A DNA stretch of 64,000 nucleotides from DAOUJI01 sp965197415. GTDB lineage: Bacteria; Chloroflexota; Dehalococcoidia; Lucifugimonadales; JAGWBF01. The stretch covers positions 1,302,001 to 1,366,000 of the forward strand of contig OZ240207.1 of assembly GCA_965197415.1 (NCBI GenBank). Reading direction: 5' to 3'. Position 1 is the first letter of the stretch. The number at the start of each line of letters is the position of its first letter. The notes below the pieces were generated by a model that searched no databases, was not told the DNA's origin, and saw only the letters and a list, made by a program, of their open reading frames with translations. A program made the position numbers and the translations under genes. This document shows positions 54,533-63,318 of this stretch, piece after piece.

Positions 54533-55459
54533 CTACTCCTCCCGGCTGCCGCGTAGCCGGGGGTCCCACATATCACGCAGGGCGTCCCCCAACACATTGA
54601 AAGCGAACACCACAAGCCCTATGGCGATGGCCGGGTAGGCTACCAGAGTTGGGGCGACCCTTAGGAAGCGGTAGGTCTGGGCGCCGCCTATCATGCCGCC
54701 CCAGGAGGGCTCTTCGGGCGGGGCGCCCAGCCCCAGGAAGCTCAGGGAGCTTTCGATGATGATGGCAGCCCCCAAGGTCACCGAGGCCAAGATGAATATT
54801 AGGGAGAGGCAGTTGGGCAGTACGTGCCTGAAGACAATGCGCCAGTACCCTGCTCCCACGGCTCGAGCCGCAGTTATGTAGTCCATGGGTGCAATGGTGA
54901 GGGCCTGGGCTCGGACGCCCCTGGCCGTGGGAGGAATCACAACAATTATGATAGCTATGATGACGTTCCTCAGCGAGGAACCCATGGTGGCCATAATGGC
55001 CAGCGCAAGTATCAGGTTGGGGAAGCCCATTAGGGCATCGATAACTCGCTGGAGAATCAGGTCTAGGGCCCCGCCGCGGGTCGCGCTCACAATGCCTACC
55101 GCGCTTCCGATGGCGACCCCCAGCAGGCAAGAGACCAGGCTGACGTAGAGGGAGATGCGCGCCCCGTAGATGAGGCGGCTCAGGACGTCCCGACCTAGCT
55201 CATCGCCGCCCAGAAGGTGACCATCAGCCCCCTGGCCGACGAAGATGGCCTTGGCATCGACCTCGTAGGGGTCTGACGGCGCCAGGAGAGGGGCAAAGAT
55301 AGCCACCAGTATCAACAGGACGATGATCACCGAGCTGAAGGCTCCCAGCGGCTGCCGCACCGCGAGGGCAGCCAGGGTACGGCCCACCATGGCCAGCCTG
55401 CCGGACACACCGAGAGCCAGAAACCGCTCGGCTCTTCCCGGCTCTACCTGTTCACTCAC
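54533..55459 (-). CDS. dppC: ABC transporter permease, DppC type (module 3)
   Basis: A 308-residue DppC-type permease with GTG start (MSEQVEPGRAERFLAL), RQPLGAFSSVIIVLLILVAI, LGRDVLSRLIYGARIS, EAA loop DYITAARAVGAGYWRIVFRHVLPN, SSLSFLGLGAPPEEPSWGGM, ending DALRDMWDPRLRGS. It follows its DppB by 46 bases, the same spacing as in module 2, and the two pairs are clearly recent copies of each other. No ATPase gene follows. Confidence 0.9.
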   Translation of the reverse strand: MSEQVEPGRAERFLALGVSGRLAMVGRTLAALAVRQPLGAFSSVIIVLLILVAIFAPLLAPSDPYEVDAKAIFVGQGADGHLLGGDELGRDVLSRLIYGARISLYVSLVSCLLGVAIGSAVGIVSATRGGALDLILQRVIDALMGFPNLILALAIMATMGSSLRNVIIAIIIVVIPPTARGVRAQALTIAPMDYITAARAVGAGYWRIVFRHVLPNCLSLIFILASVTLGAAIIIESSLSFLGLGAPPEEPSWGGMIGGAQTYRFLRVAPTLVAYPAIAIGLVVFAFNVLGDALRDMWDPRLRGSREE

Positions 55460-55505
55460 GGGCCGCCTCCCGTCAACTTATATAAATGCGTCTCTCTGGC
55501 GATCG

Positions 55506-56465
55506 CTAATTGTAGCGGATGCGTGGGTCCAGCATGCCGTAGGTCAGGTCCACCAGGAGATTGATGATCAGGATGGCGCCGATCATCGTCATGACGATGG
55601 CCTGGACGGTGGTGTAGTCTCGGGTCTGGATGGACGTTAGAAGGAGCTGGCCGATGCCCGGAAGCCGGAAGATGTTCTCCACGATCACAGTCCCCCCCAG
55701 GAGAACAGCGAACTGGAAGGCGGCCAGGGTGAGCACAGGCAGCAGGGCGTTGCGCAGGGCGTGGCGGTATATCACCGCGTTCTCTGTCAAGCCCTTGGAG
55801 CGGGCGGTCCTGACGTAGTCTTCACGCAAGACTTCCAGCATGCCTGACCGGGTGATCCGGGCCATGTAGCCGATGCGAGTCGCGGACAACGCCAGGATGG
55901 GGAATGCCATTTGCTTGAAGTTGGTCCAGGGGTCCTCCCACAGGTCGGCATAGCCTAAGGGCGGGAGCCAATCGACGACCACCACGAGGAGGAAGAGTAT
56001 TAAAACTGAGAACACGAACAAAGGTATCGTCACCCCGGTGATGGCCACTGACCTACCAACGTAGTCGATCCACGTGTTCTGCTTGACGGCGGATATGACC
56101 CCCAATGGGATGGCCAACACCAGGCTGAATATGATGGCGCCAACCGCCAGCTGGGCGCTTACGGGCAGCCGCCGGGCCATTTCCTGATTGATATCGCTGT
56201 CATCGAACAATGAGAGGCCAAGGTCGCCCCGTAGCATGTTTCCCAACCATTCAAAGTATTGAACCAGGAGAGAGCGGTCAGTGCCCAGCTTAGCCTGTAA
56301 TTCCTTCAAGTCTTCCTTAGTGTAGTCGGCATCGTCCGTGGGTCCTAAGAGCCTGGCTACGGCAGGATCTCCGGGGATGATCCGGAGCAAGGTGAAAGCG
56401 ATCAACGAAACCAGGATGACCGTAGGTATAAAGGCGAGGAACCGTTTTTGCACGTATGCCCGCAT
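55506..56465 (-). CDS. dppB: ABC transporter permease, DppB type (module 3)
   Basis: A 319-residue DppB-type permease: VQKRFLAFIPTVILVSLIAF, RIIPGDPAVARLLGP, EAA loop DYVRTARSKGLTENAVIYRHALRNALLPV, ending LDPRIRYN. AGAGGA precedes the ATG. It is divergent from the module 3 binding protein, with about 300 bases between them. Confidence 0.9.
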   Translation of the reverse strand: MRAYVQKRFLAFIPTVILVSLIAFTLLRIIPGDPAVARLLGPTDDADYTKEDLKELQAKLGTDRSLLVQYFEWLGNMLRGDLGLSLFDDSDINQEMARRLPVSAQLAVGAIIFSLVLAIPLGVISAVKQNTWIDYVGRSVAITGVTIPLFVFSVLILFLLVVVVDWLPPLGYADLWEDPWTNFKQMAFPILALSATRIGYMARITRSGMLEVLREDYVRTARSKGLTENAVIYRHALRNALLPVLTLAAFQFAVLLGGTVIVENIFRLPGIGQLLLTSIQTRDYTTVQAIVMTMIGAILIINLLVDLTYGMLDPRIRYN

Positions 56466-56697
56466 GGGTCCTCTTTCTTGACCCGTGACGGCGCTTTGGG
56501 TACGCCGATCCTTCGGTCTGGAAGCCTGCGGTAAGCCGCAATTATCAGATGCCGGCGGGTTATTCCACCGTTAGGAGGGTAGGTGAGGAAGGGGTATTGC
56601 CCTGGCAGCTATTCCCAAGGGGACTGGTGCGAGCGGCCGATGGATGGGCGTCAATCCCCTATGTAGCAGACAGGGAGTGCGATTGTCAATACGGCGT

Positions 56698-56726
56698 TTG
56701 ACACCGCATCACCGCAGTGATACCGT
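56698..56726 (+). promoter_or_regulatory. Promoter with dyad in spacer (module 3 binding protein)
   Basis: TTGACA (56698-56703), 17 bases, TACCGT (56721-56726). The spacer holds ATCAC-CGCA-GTGAT (56708-56721), which sits inside a larger imperfect palindrome reaching ACAC and GTGT on either side. A regulator bound here would cover the promoter. Confidence 0.6.
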
Positions 56727-56768
56727 GTGCTCAATTCCTTTTCATTCGTGAAAATAGTGAGGCAAGTC

Positions 56769-58850
56769 ATGGCTTATCGCTGGATCATAAAGTCCCAGTT
56801 CATACTAATCGTGCCAGTTTTGTTGTTGCTGATGCTGACTGCGGTGGCCTGTGGGTCCGACGATCCGACTCCGCAGCCGACCGCGCAGCCGACCCCAACC
56901 CCAATAGACGTTGCGGGTATAGTGCAGCAGGCCATTTCCTCGCAGACAGGCGGGGTCTCCCCTGACGATGTGGCCTCGGCCGTCGCCAGCGCCCTGGCCG
57001 CGCAACCCGGGGTGACTGCCGCGGACGTTGCGGCGGCCATTAAGTCGGCGATGGAGGCCCAGCAACCCGGGGTTAGCCAGGAAGATGTGGCCATGGCTAT
57101 AGAGAATGCCCTGAAGGCCCAGCCTGGAATAAGCCCGGCAGACGTCCAGGCGGCCGTAGACGCGGCTGTTGCCAAAGCAATCCCGGAGCCTCGAGCCATC
57201 TCAGAGGGGGCCATTGGGTACGGCCAGATAGGGCTGAAGATAGAGGACTTCGGGGAGCCTAAGTACGGCGGCGTCATGGAGGTCCACCACCAATACCCAG
57301 TCGCCACCTGGAACCCCCACGCGAACACGGTTAGGACCCCGCAATTTAGCCCCTTGTATAACTCTCTTCTAGGGTGGAACGCCTGGACCTTCGACAGGTT
57401 CGACATCTATCCGGACCTGGCGGAAAGTTGGACCATGGTGAATGGCGATCCTACAATCTGGGACTTCAAGCTGAAGCCCCACGCCAAGTTTTGGGACGGA
57501 AGCCAAGTGACCGCTGAGGATGTGGTCTACAGTTTCGATCGCATGCTGGGCAGGACCGAAGGGCACCCGGACTCTCAGTACGATGCCCGACAGTACGTGA
57601 AGCCCCACTTTGACAGGAGCGAGGCCCTGGATGCCGTCACGGTGAGGATACACCTGCTGCACCCGTGGGCAGACTTCATCTCCTACATGGCTGACGACAT
57701 GCTCACCATCGTGCCCAAATCTCATTACCTCCCGTTGGACCAGGCCACGGCTGGCGGCGACAAGAAGTTCGAGTGGGACACGGGAGTAGAGAATATCCTG
57801 GGCTCAGGGCCTTTTATGATCTCTGAGGTGAAGGACAAGGACACCATTAGCTTTGAGAGGAACCCTGATTACTGGAAAAAAGACCCTGACGGCCGTTCGC
57901 TGCCCTACCTGGACGGTATGAATTACTATAGCATCCAGGACCCCTCGGCTGCCCAGGCCGCTTGGGAAACTGAGCAGGTGTGGAACACACAATGGCAACA
58001 CAACGCCAGACTGCCTGCGGGCCAGCTTAGGGAAATGGTAGAGAGGAGCAATGGGAAATTCGTGGCCTATCCGGTTCCCTGTTGCCCCCAGGGCTTCCTC
58101 GTGAATCCCTCGAAGCCTCCTTTCGACGACGCCCGGGTCCGCAGAGCTCTAATGCTGGCGCTAGACCGACCCGAACTCAACGAGATAGCGTGGTCTGGGA
58201 TGGGCATCCTTGGGACGACTGCAGGGGGTCCCGGCCATCCACTTACCATGCCCCTTGATGAAATAACAACGCTTCCCGGGTACCGAACTCCTAAGGATGC
58301 GGATGTGGCCGAGGCCCAGAGGCTGCTGACAGAAGCAGGCTATCCCGATGGGTTCGATACGACGCTCGCATTCACGACTCCGCGTAGCGCCGCTCTTGCT
58401 GCCACATTCCAGCAACAGATGAAGAAGTTCCTGAACATCCGGGTAAAACAACTGCCCCTGGATGGCGCCGCCACGCGCGAGCTAGGCGCAAACGGGAAGT
58501 ATGACATCATAACCGCGGGCGCCGGCGCCGGCGTGGTCACCCCCAACCAGTACCTCGAGCGTTGGTACCTGCCCGACGCGCCCGACAACCCTCATGGCTG
58601 GATATACGAGGGTCCGGAAGACCTCCTGGATTTGATCGCCCGGCAAAGCCAGGCTCTGGACCTGTTCGAGAGGCGCCAAATAGTACGTGAGATAGAGATA
58701 ATCACCATGACCAAGGACAGCCATTTCATCAATGGTTTCGTGCGGACCTTCTCACGAGTGTTCAACACTGATAAAGTGGCCGGACAGATGCCGACGCAAA
58801 GTGGATACCTCGAATGCAAAGCAGAACAGCTCTGGCTGGTGAACCCATAG
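56769..58850 (+). CDS. ABC transporter substrate-binding lipoprotein with helical-repeat spacer (module 3)
   Basis: A 693-residue SBP_bac_5 receptor, close paralogue of the module 2 protein. Lipobox LTAVACG with Cys28; Pro/Thr stretch; residues 47 to about 138 of helical units such as PGVSQEDVAMAIENALKAQ; leader motif EGAIGYGQIGLKIEDFGEP; core GSQVTAEDVVYSFDRML and GSGPFMISEV; VPCCPQG; ending GQMPTQSGYLECKAEQLW. I use the ATG matching the paralogue's MAYRW start, 14 codons inside the longest frame. First gene of the module 3 plus-strand run. Confidence 0.9.
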   Translation: MAYRWIIKSQFILIVPVLLLLMLTAVACGSDDPTPQPTAQPTPTPIDVAGIVQQAISSQTGGVSPDDVASAVASALAAQPGVTAADVAAAIKSAMEAQQPGVSQEDVAMAIENALKAQPGISPADVQAAVDAAVAKAIPEPRAISEGAIGYGQIGLKIEDFGEPKYGGVMEVHHQYPVATWNPHANTVRTPQFSPLYNSLLGWNAWTFDRFDIYPDLAESWTMVNGDPTIWDFKLKPHAKFWDGSQVTAEDVVYSFDRMLGRTEGHPDSQYDARQYVKPHFDRSEALDAVTVRIHLLHPWADFISYMADDMLTIVPKSHYLPLDQATAGGDKKFEWDTGVENILGSGPFMISEVKDKDTISFERNPDYWKKDPDGRSLPYLDGMNYYSIQDPSAAQAAWETEQVWNTQWQHNARLPAGQLREMVERSNGKFVAYPVPCCPQGFLVNPSKPPFDDARVRRALMLALDRPELNEIAWSGMGILGTTAGGPGHPLTMPLDEITTLPGYRTPKDADVAEAQRLLTEAGYPDGFDTTLAFTTPRSAALAATFQQQMKKFLNIRVKQLPLDGAATRELGANGKYDIITAGAGAGVVTPNQYLERWYLPDAPDNPHGWIYEGPEDLLDLIARQSQALDLFERRQIVREIEIITMTKDSHFINGFVRTFSRVFNTDKVAGQMPTQSGYLECKAEQLWLVNP

Positions 58851-58870
58851 GAGGGGTCCGCGAGAATCTT

Positions 58871-58904
58871 GGTCACGGGCCACTGTAGCTGTGGCCCGTG
58901 GACC
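58871..58904 (+). terminator. Hairpin after the module 3 binding-protein gene
   Basis: GGT-CACGGGCCAC pairs with GTGGCCCGTGGACC around a seven-base loop, with one bulged base. No T-run follows, so it may be a weak terminator or a 3' stabiliser giving more binding protein than downstream enzymes. Confidence 0.6.
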
Positions 58905-58948
58905 ACTTGGAGATATTAAAATAACCAGGGGGAAAAGGGGTTTTAATT

Positions 58949-59980
58949 TTGACGACTTTCGGCAGTGGGAAGTTTCAATACCAGGTTGTAGAGCCCTTTT
59001 TTAAACGCCCCCGGAGAGCGGCCTTCATCGACGGCGCCGACGTGGCGGTTGACAAGGACGACAACGTCTATCTATTCGCCCGCAGCGCTTACGCGGCTGT
59101 CATGGTCTTCGACAAGGACGGGGACTTCCTGGACTCCTGGGGCCGCATGGGAGACGACTTCGGCGCGCCCCATGGCATTACGGTGGGCCCCGACGGGAAC
59201 GTATACACCGCCGACAACCAGAACCACACCCTGAAGGTCTGGACCAAGGAGGGGAAGCTTCTCCTTACTCTCGGGCGCGCCAACCAGAACGCACCGGTGC
59301 AGAGCGGGATTCCCTTCAACCAACCAACCCACCTGTCGGTTGCGTCCAACGGGGACCTCTTCGGCTCAGACGGCTACCAGAATTCCCGGGTCCACTGCTT
59401 CGATCCCTATGGCAAGCTGAAGTACTCCTTCGGCAGCCACGGCACCGGACCCGGACAGTTCAACTGCATCCATAGCCTCTTCATAGACTGGACCGATAAC
59501 GACAAGATATACGTGGCAGACCGTTACAACTGTTGCGTGCAGTTCTTCACCAAGGAAGGTGAGTTCCTGGGCAGGTGGGAAGGCCTGCACATGCCGAACC
59601 ACGTGCGCCGTGGGCCCGACGGGAACTTCTACGTGGCGGAGCTGCGTCACCGGATGAGCATTATGAGCCCGGAAGGTGAGGTGCTGGCCCGCTGGGGTGA
59701 TGAAGAGGACTTGCCGATAGCCGACCGGCCGGGCTACGACTATGGTGTGAGTGGGCTTGCTCTGCCCGACTCTCCCAGCCGCGACCCTACCCTTCTATCC
59801 GACGGCCGGCCCGTGTCCGGCGGGGTGGTGGGCGGCGACCCGGGCCCCGGCCGTTTTGGCGCCCCCCACGGTATAGCAGTGGACTCTCAGGGCAGCATAT
59901 ATGTCGCTGAGGCATCCGAACAGGTGATGCAGGTGGATCGGGGGCAACGCACCTTCCAGAAATTCGTCCGCGTGAGCTAA
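58949..59980 (+). CDS. NHL-repeat beta-propeller (PAL-like), module 3
   Basis: A 343-residue propeller almost the same as the module 2 copy (FGSHGTGPGQFNCIHSLF, YVADRYNCCVQFFTKEGEF, GLHMPNHVRRGPDGNFYVAE). The start is TTG where the paralogue has ATG (MTTFG), with GGGGGAAAAGGGG upstream. No signal peptide. It lies between the binding protein and the amidohydrolase-2 gene in the same direction. Role unknown; PAL-like lyase or lactonase activity is possible. Confidence 0.85.
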   Translation: MTTFGSGKFQYQVVEPFFKRPRRAAFIDGADVAVDKDDNVYLFARSAYAAVMVFDKDGDFLDSWGRMGDDFGAPHGITVGPDGNVYTADNQNHTLKVWTKEGKLLLTLGRANQNAPVQSGIPFNQPTHLSVASNGDLFGSDGYQNSRVHCFDPYGKLKYSFGSHGTGPGQFNCIHSLFIDWTDNDKIYVADRYNCCVQFFTKEGEFLGRWEGLHMPNHVRRGPDGNFYVAELRHRMSIMSPEGEVLARWGDEEDLPIADRPGYDYGVSGLALPDSPSRDPTLLSDGRPVSGGVVGGDPGPGRFGAPHGIAVDSQGSIYVAEASEQVMQVDRGQRTFQKFVRVS

Positions 59981-60127
59981 CCGGCCGGCGCCACTTTCAG
60001 GCAGTGGCGACCGGCGCCCAGGAAGCGGAGCCGGGGCGAGCTCCACGCTAGCCTGCTCAGCTTCCTACCAGACGAGCCCGTGAAACAGAAGCGCAGGCGA
60101 TCCCGGGTGGAATGAGGAGGCCAGTCA

Positions 60128-61264
60128 ATGAAAAAGTACAAGATCCTGTCAGCCGATGACCACACTTTCGAGCCGTCGAACCTCTGGGTCGATCGGATGG
60201 ACCCCAAGTACGGGGACAAGATTCCCCACTTGGTCTCCCAAGAGGATGGGGACTTCTGGTGGTACGGGGACACACGGCTGGTGGGCCTCTCTCCGGGGAC
60301 TCATCCCGGCAGGAGGTACGAACCCGACCCTCTGGTGCGGGAAGAGATAGGCGCGACACGGATACGGGAGGAACACCTCCGTCCAGGCGCCTACGACCCG
60401 CTAGAACGCCTGAAGGACATGGACACAGACGGCATCGACCAGACCATCATTTACTCTACACTCGGCCTCCATCTTTACAAGATAGCAGACGACCATTTCC
60501 TGACAGAGGTCCAGAAGGCCTACAACGACTGGATCGCCGAATACTGCAGTGCAAGCCCGCGGCTTCATGGCGTGGCCCTTATCAATCCCGAGGACACGGA
60601 GGCAGCGGTGCAGGAGCTGCAACGCTGCAAGAACATGGGGCTGGTGGGGGCTCTGATTCCCGAGGGCACCAGCCCGGGTAAGAGGTACAGCGACCCTATG
60701 TACGAGCCTTTCTGGGCTGCCGCCGAGGACCTGGATATCCCCCTGGCGATGCACGTCGCAGCTATCCGTCCATCCCCCGAGAACGAGTTCATGGACCTTA
60801 CGACCAGTACCATGGCCTTCCGGGTCAACATAGACCACTTCCCTCGGATGGCGCTAGCCGATATGATCTTCAGCTTCGTTTTCGAGAGCCACCCTAAGCT
60901 CCAGATTGGGGTTATCGAGCACGAGGTCACCTGGGTGACCCACTTCCTGGAGCGCATGGACTATTTGGACACCCAGCGCACCGCCTCTTCCCGGCGCGGC
61001 CGACGCAAGTTCAAGAACGATGCGCTCCCCAGCCAATTCTGGTACGATAACTGCTTCATCGGATGGCAAGAGGACCCACTGGCCATACGAAATAGGGACG
61101 TAATAGGCGTGGACAACCTCCAGTTCGGCGCCGATTACCCCCACGACGAGGGCACCTTCCCCAAGTCCCAGGAGATCGCGGACAGGCTACTGGCTGAGTG
61201 CACGGACGAGGAGAAGCACAAGATCCTCTGGGGTAACGCGGCGAGGGTCTACCATCTGGAGTAG
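60128..61264 (+). CDS. Amidohydrolase-2 family metallohydrolase, module 3
   Basis: A 378-residue paralogue of the module 1 enzymes. Metal motif SADDHTFEP with Phe14 in place of the second His; PSPENEF preceded by AMHVAAIR (the paralogues have FHIGCNR); VIEHEVTWVTHFLERMDY; FGADYPHDEGTFPKS. GAGGAGG precedes the ATG. It is followed by the LLM flavin oxidoreductase, so the pathway step may be flavin oxidation followed by hydrolysis or decarboxylation. Reaction not evident. Confidence 0.85.
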   Translation: MKKYKILSADDHTFEPSNLWVDRMDPKYGDKIPHLVSQEDGDFWWYGDTRLVGLSPGTHPGRRYEPDPLVREEIGATRIREEHLRPGAYDPLERLKDMDTDGIDQTIIYSTLGLHLYKIADDHFLTEVQKAYNDWIAEYCSASPRLHGVALINPEDTEAAVQELQRCKNMGLVGALIPEGTSPGKRYSDPMYEPFWAAAEDLDIPLAMHVAAIRPSPENEFMDLTTSTMAFRVNIDHFPRMALADMIFSFVFESHPKLQIGVIEHEVTWVTHFLERMDYLDTQRTASSRRGRRKFKNDALPSQFWYDNCFIGWQEDPLAIRNRDVIGVDNLQFGADYPHDEGTFPKSQEIADRLLAECTDEEKHKILWGNAARVYHLE

Positions 61265-61334
61265 CCCGCCGCATATCGGCAGAATGGGACTGTCCCAGGG
61301 CAGGCGGTACGGGATGGAACGACATTAGGTGAGC

Positions 61335-62273
61335 ATGAAGATCGGCTTCAGAATACCCATCGTCGTTGGAGCGCCCGTAGATATTCCCCGCCTCGCCAAG
61401 TTTGGCGAAGATTTGGGCTTCGAGTCTATTTGGGCTTCGGAGCATCCCATGATCCCAGTGGTGACAACCACCCCACACCCCGGCAGGGCCAACGGAACCT
61501 ATGACCCCTCCCTGGCCCACATGACCGACCCCTTTGTGACTTTGGCCATGGCAGCGGCGGCCACCACAAAGTTGAAGGTGGGGACTGCCATCTGCCTTGT
61601 AACCGTGCGGAACCCCATCGTCACCGCCAAGGAGGTGGCCACCCTGGACTTCCTATCAGGCGGCAGGTTCATATTTGGGATAGGGGCGGGTATCTTCGAG
61701 GAAGAGCTGACCATCATGGGCGGGGACTTCCCCCACCGCTGGAGTCAGGCTCGTGAGGCGACAGAAGCCATGAAGGAGCTGTGGGCCGAAGACGAGGCCG
61801 AGTACCACGGCAAATACTACGACTTCCCGCCGGTCCGTTCCTTCCCCAAGCCGGTGCAGAAGCCTCACCCTCCCATCTTCCACGGGGGAGGAGCCGACCC
61901 TCTGGGCACCGATCCTGAAAAAACTCTGCGCCGTGTCGCCCGATGGGGCGATGGTTGGATGCCCAACTGGATAGGTCCCGAAAAGGTGAGGGAATGCAGG
62001 GATCGGCTCGACGAGTTGGCGGCCAAGGCCGGCAGGGACCCACGCTCGATTGAGATCTCCTTGACCAGCCGTCCTGCGGACAGGAAACTCATCGAGCGAT
62101 TCGAAGAGGCGGGAGCAACACGGGTAGAGATTACCCTGAGAGGAAGTCGCTCCACCGACGACGCCCTATTCAAGCTTGAGGAGGCCGCGAAAGAGGTGAT
62201 ATACCAACCGTCCTCTGGAACGTCCATGGCTCTAACGCCAGATCGTAAGGTGTTTCCGGAACCGGCAGGCTGA
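61335..62273 (+). CDS. LLM-class flavin- or F420-dependent oxidoreductase, module 3
   Basis: A 312-residue luciferase-like monooxygenase-fold protein: MKIGFRIPIVVGAPVDIPRLA, LGFESIWASEHPMIP, TTKLKVGTAICLV, VATLDFLSGGRFIFGIGAG and the C-terminal WGDGWMPNW. Such enzymes use FMNH2 or F420H2 to oxygenate or reduce organic substrates. I use the ATG; a GTG two codons upstream is possible. It sits between the amidohydrolase-2 and SMP-30 genes and is absent from modules 1 and 2. Cofactor choice cannot be settled from sequence alone. Confidence 0.85.
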   Translation: MKIGFRIPIVVGAPVDIPRLAKFGEDLGFESIWASEHPMIPVVTTTPHPGRANGTYDPSLAHMTDPFVTLAMAAAATTKLKVGTAICLVTVRNPIVTAKEVATLDFLSGGRFIFGIGAGIFEEELTIMGGDFPHRWSQAREATEAMKELWAEDEAEYHGKYYDFPPVRSFPKPVQKPHPPIFHGGGADPLGTDPEKTLRRVARWGDGWMPNWIGPEKVRECRDRLDELAAKAGRDPRSIEISLTSRPADRKLIERFEEAGATRVEITLRGSRSTDDALFKLEEAAKEVIYQPSSGTSMALTPDRKVFPEPAG

Positions 62274-62309
62274 GAGGACAGACATGGAGCAAGCAACGAG
62301 GAGTGCGCT

Positions 62310-63281
62310 ATGACAACTATAGAGGTAATCTCCCCGGAGTTGGAACGCATCGTGTCCCTGGACGAAGAACACGAGATGTTGGGCGAGGGGTTTGGGCCCG
62401 AAGAGTCACCGGAAAAGGACTCGCGAGGCCTGGGGGGAGTCTCTCCCTGTACCGAAGGACCGGTATGGTGGGAAGAGGGAGGATTCCTGCTCTTCAGCGA
62501 CATCACCCATAACCGCAGGATGAAATGGGCGCCCGGCGAGGGCCTCTCCGTGTATCAGGAGCCCACCAACTTCGCCAACGGCCTCACCAGGGACCCCCAG
62601 GGCAGGCTGGTGGCCTGTGAGCAGAGCCGTCGGCGGGTCACCCGCATCGAGCACGACGGGTCCGTCACGGTAATCGCCAACAAGTATCGGGCCACGCAGC
62701 TGAACCGCCCCAACGACGTCATAGTCAGGTCCGACGGATGTGTCTACTTCTCCGATCCCGGGGCGCCGGCCCCGGGATTCGACCTGGACCATGCGAGCTT
62801 TTACATGGTCACCCCGGACCTTGGCGAAATAGTCAACTTATTGGATTTCGGCTCACCCAACGGCCTGGACCTGTCTCCCGACGAAAGCATCCTTTACCTG
62901 GTCCACAGTCGCGCTCGCCAGGTGTGGGGCTATGACCTTTCGCCCAACGGGTCCATTAACCGGGCCTCCGGACGCGTTATTTGCCAGATGAAGGACTCGG
63001 AAGGGCCTGGGGTGTTTGATGGCATGAAAGTGGACAGCGAGGGGAATATCTATTGTGCGGGCCCAGGCGGTGTCTGGATTTACGACCCGACAGGCAAGCA
63101 TCTGGGGATCATCTGGATCAAGGAGCCATGGTCTATACCGATTCGGACTTGGGAGGAGCAGATCGCCAACATAGGTTGGGGAGGAGACGATTGGAAGACC
63201 CTGTTTTATTGTGGCATCTGCTCCATGGGCCGTATTCAGTTGAAGATCCCGGGAATACGAATTCCGCGGGTTCCGGCTTAG
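62310..63281 (+). CDS. SMP-30/gluconolactonase family lactonase, module 3
   Basis: A 323-residue cytosolic propeller with the usual metal-site motifs: EGPVWWEEGGFLLFSDITHN, NFANGLTRDPQGRLVACE, LNRPNDVIVRSDGCVYFSD, SPNGLDLSPDESILY, GVFDGMKVDSEGNIY. GAGGAG precedes the ATG. The start follows the LLM gene by 36 bases and the dehydrogenase begins 37 bases later, so the run is an operon. Confidence 0.88.
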   Translation: MTTIEVISPELERIVSLDEEHEMLGEGFGPEESPEKDSRGLGGVSPCTEGPVWWEEGGFLLFSDITHNRRMKWAPGEGLSVYQEPTNFANGLTRDPQGRLVACEQSRRRVTRIEHDGSVTVIANKYRATQLNRPNDVIVRSDGCVYFSDPGAPAPGFDLDHASFYMVTPDLGEIVNLLDFGSPNGLDLSPDESILYLVHSRARQVWGYDLSPNGSINRASGRVICQMKDSEGPGVFDGMKVDSEGNIYCAGPGGVWIYDPTGKHLGIIWIKEPWSIPIRTWEEQIANIGWGGDDWKTLFYCGICSMGRIQLKIPGIRIPRVPA

Positions 63282-63318
63282 CGCCCCCGTCGCTAGGCTC
63301 TGATGAAAAGGAGGCGCC

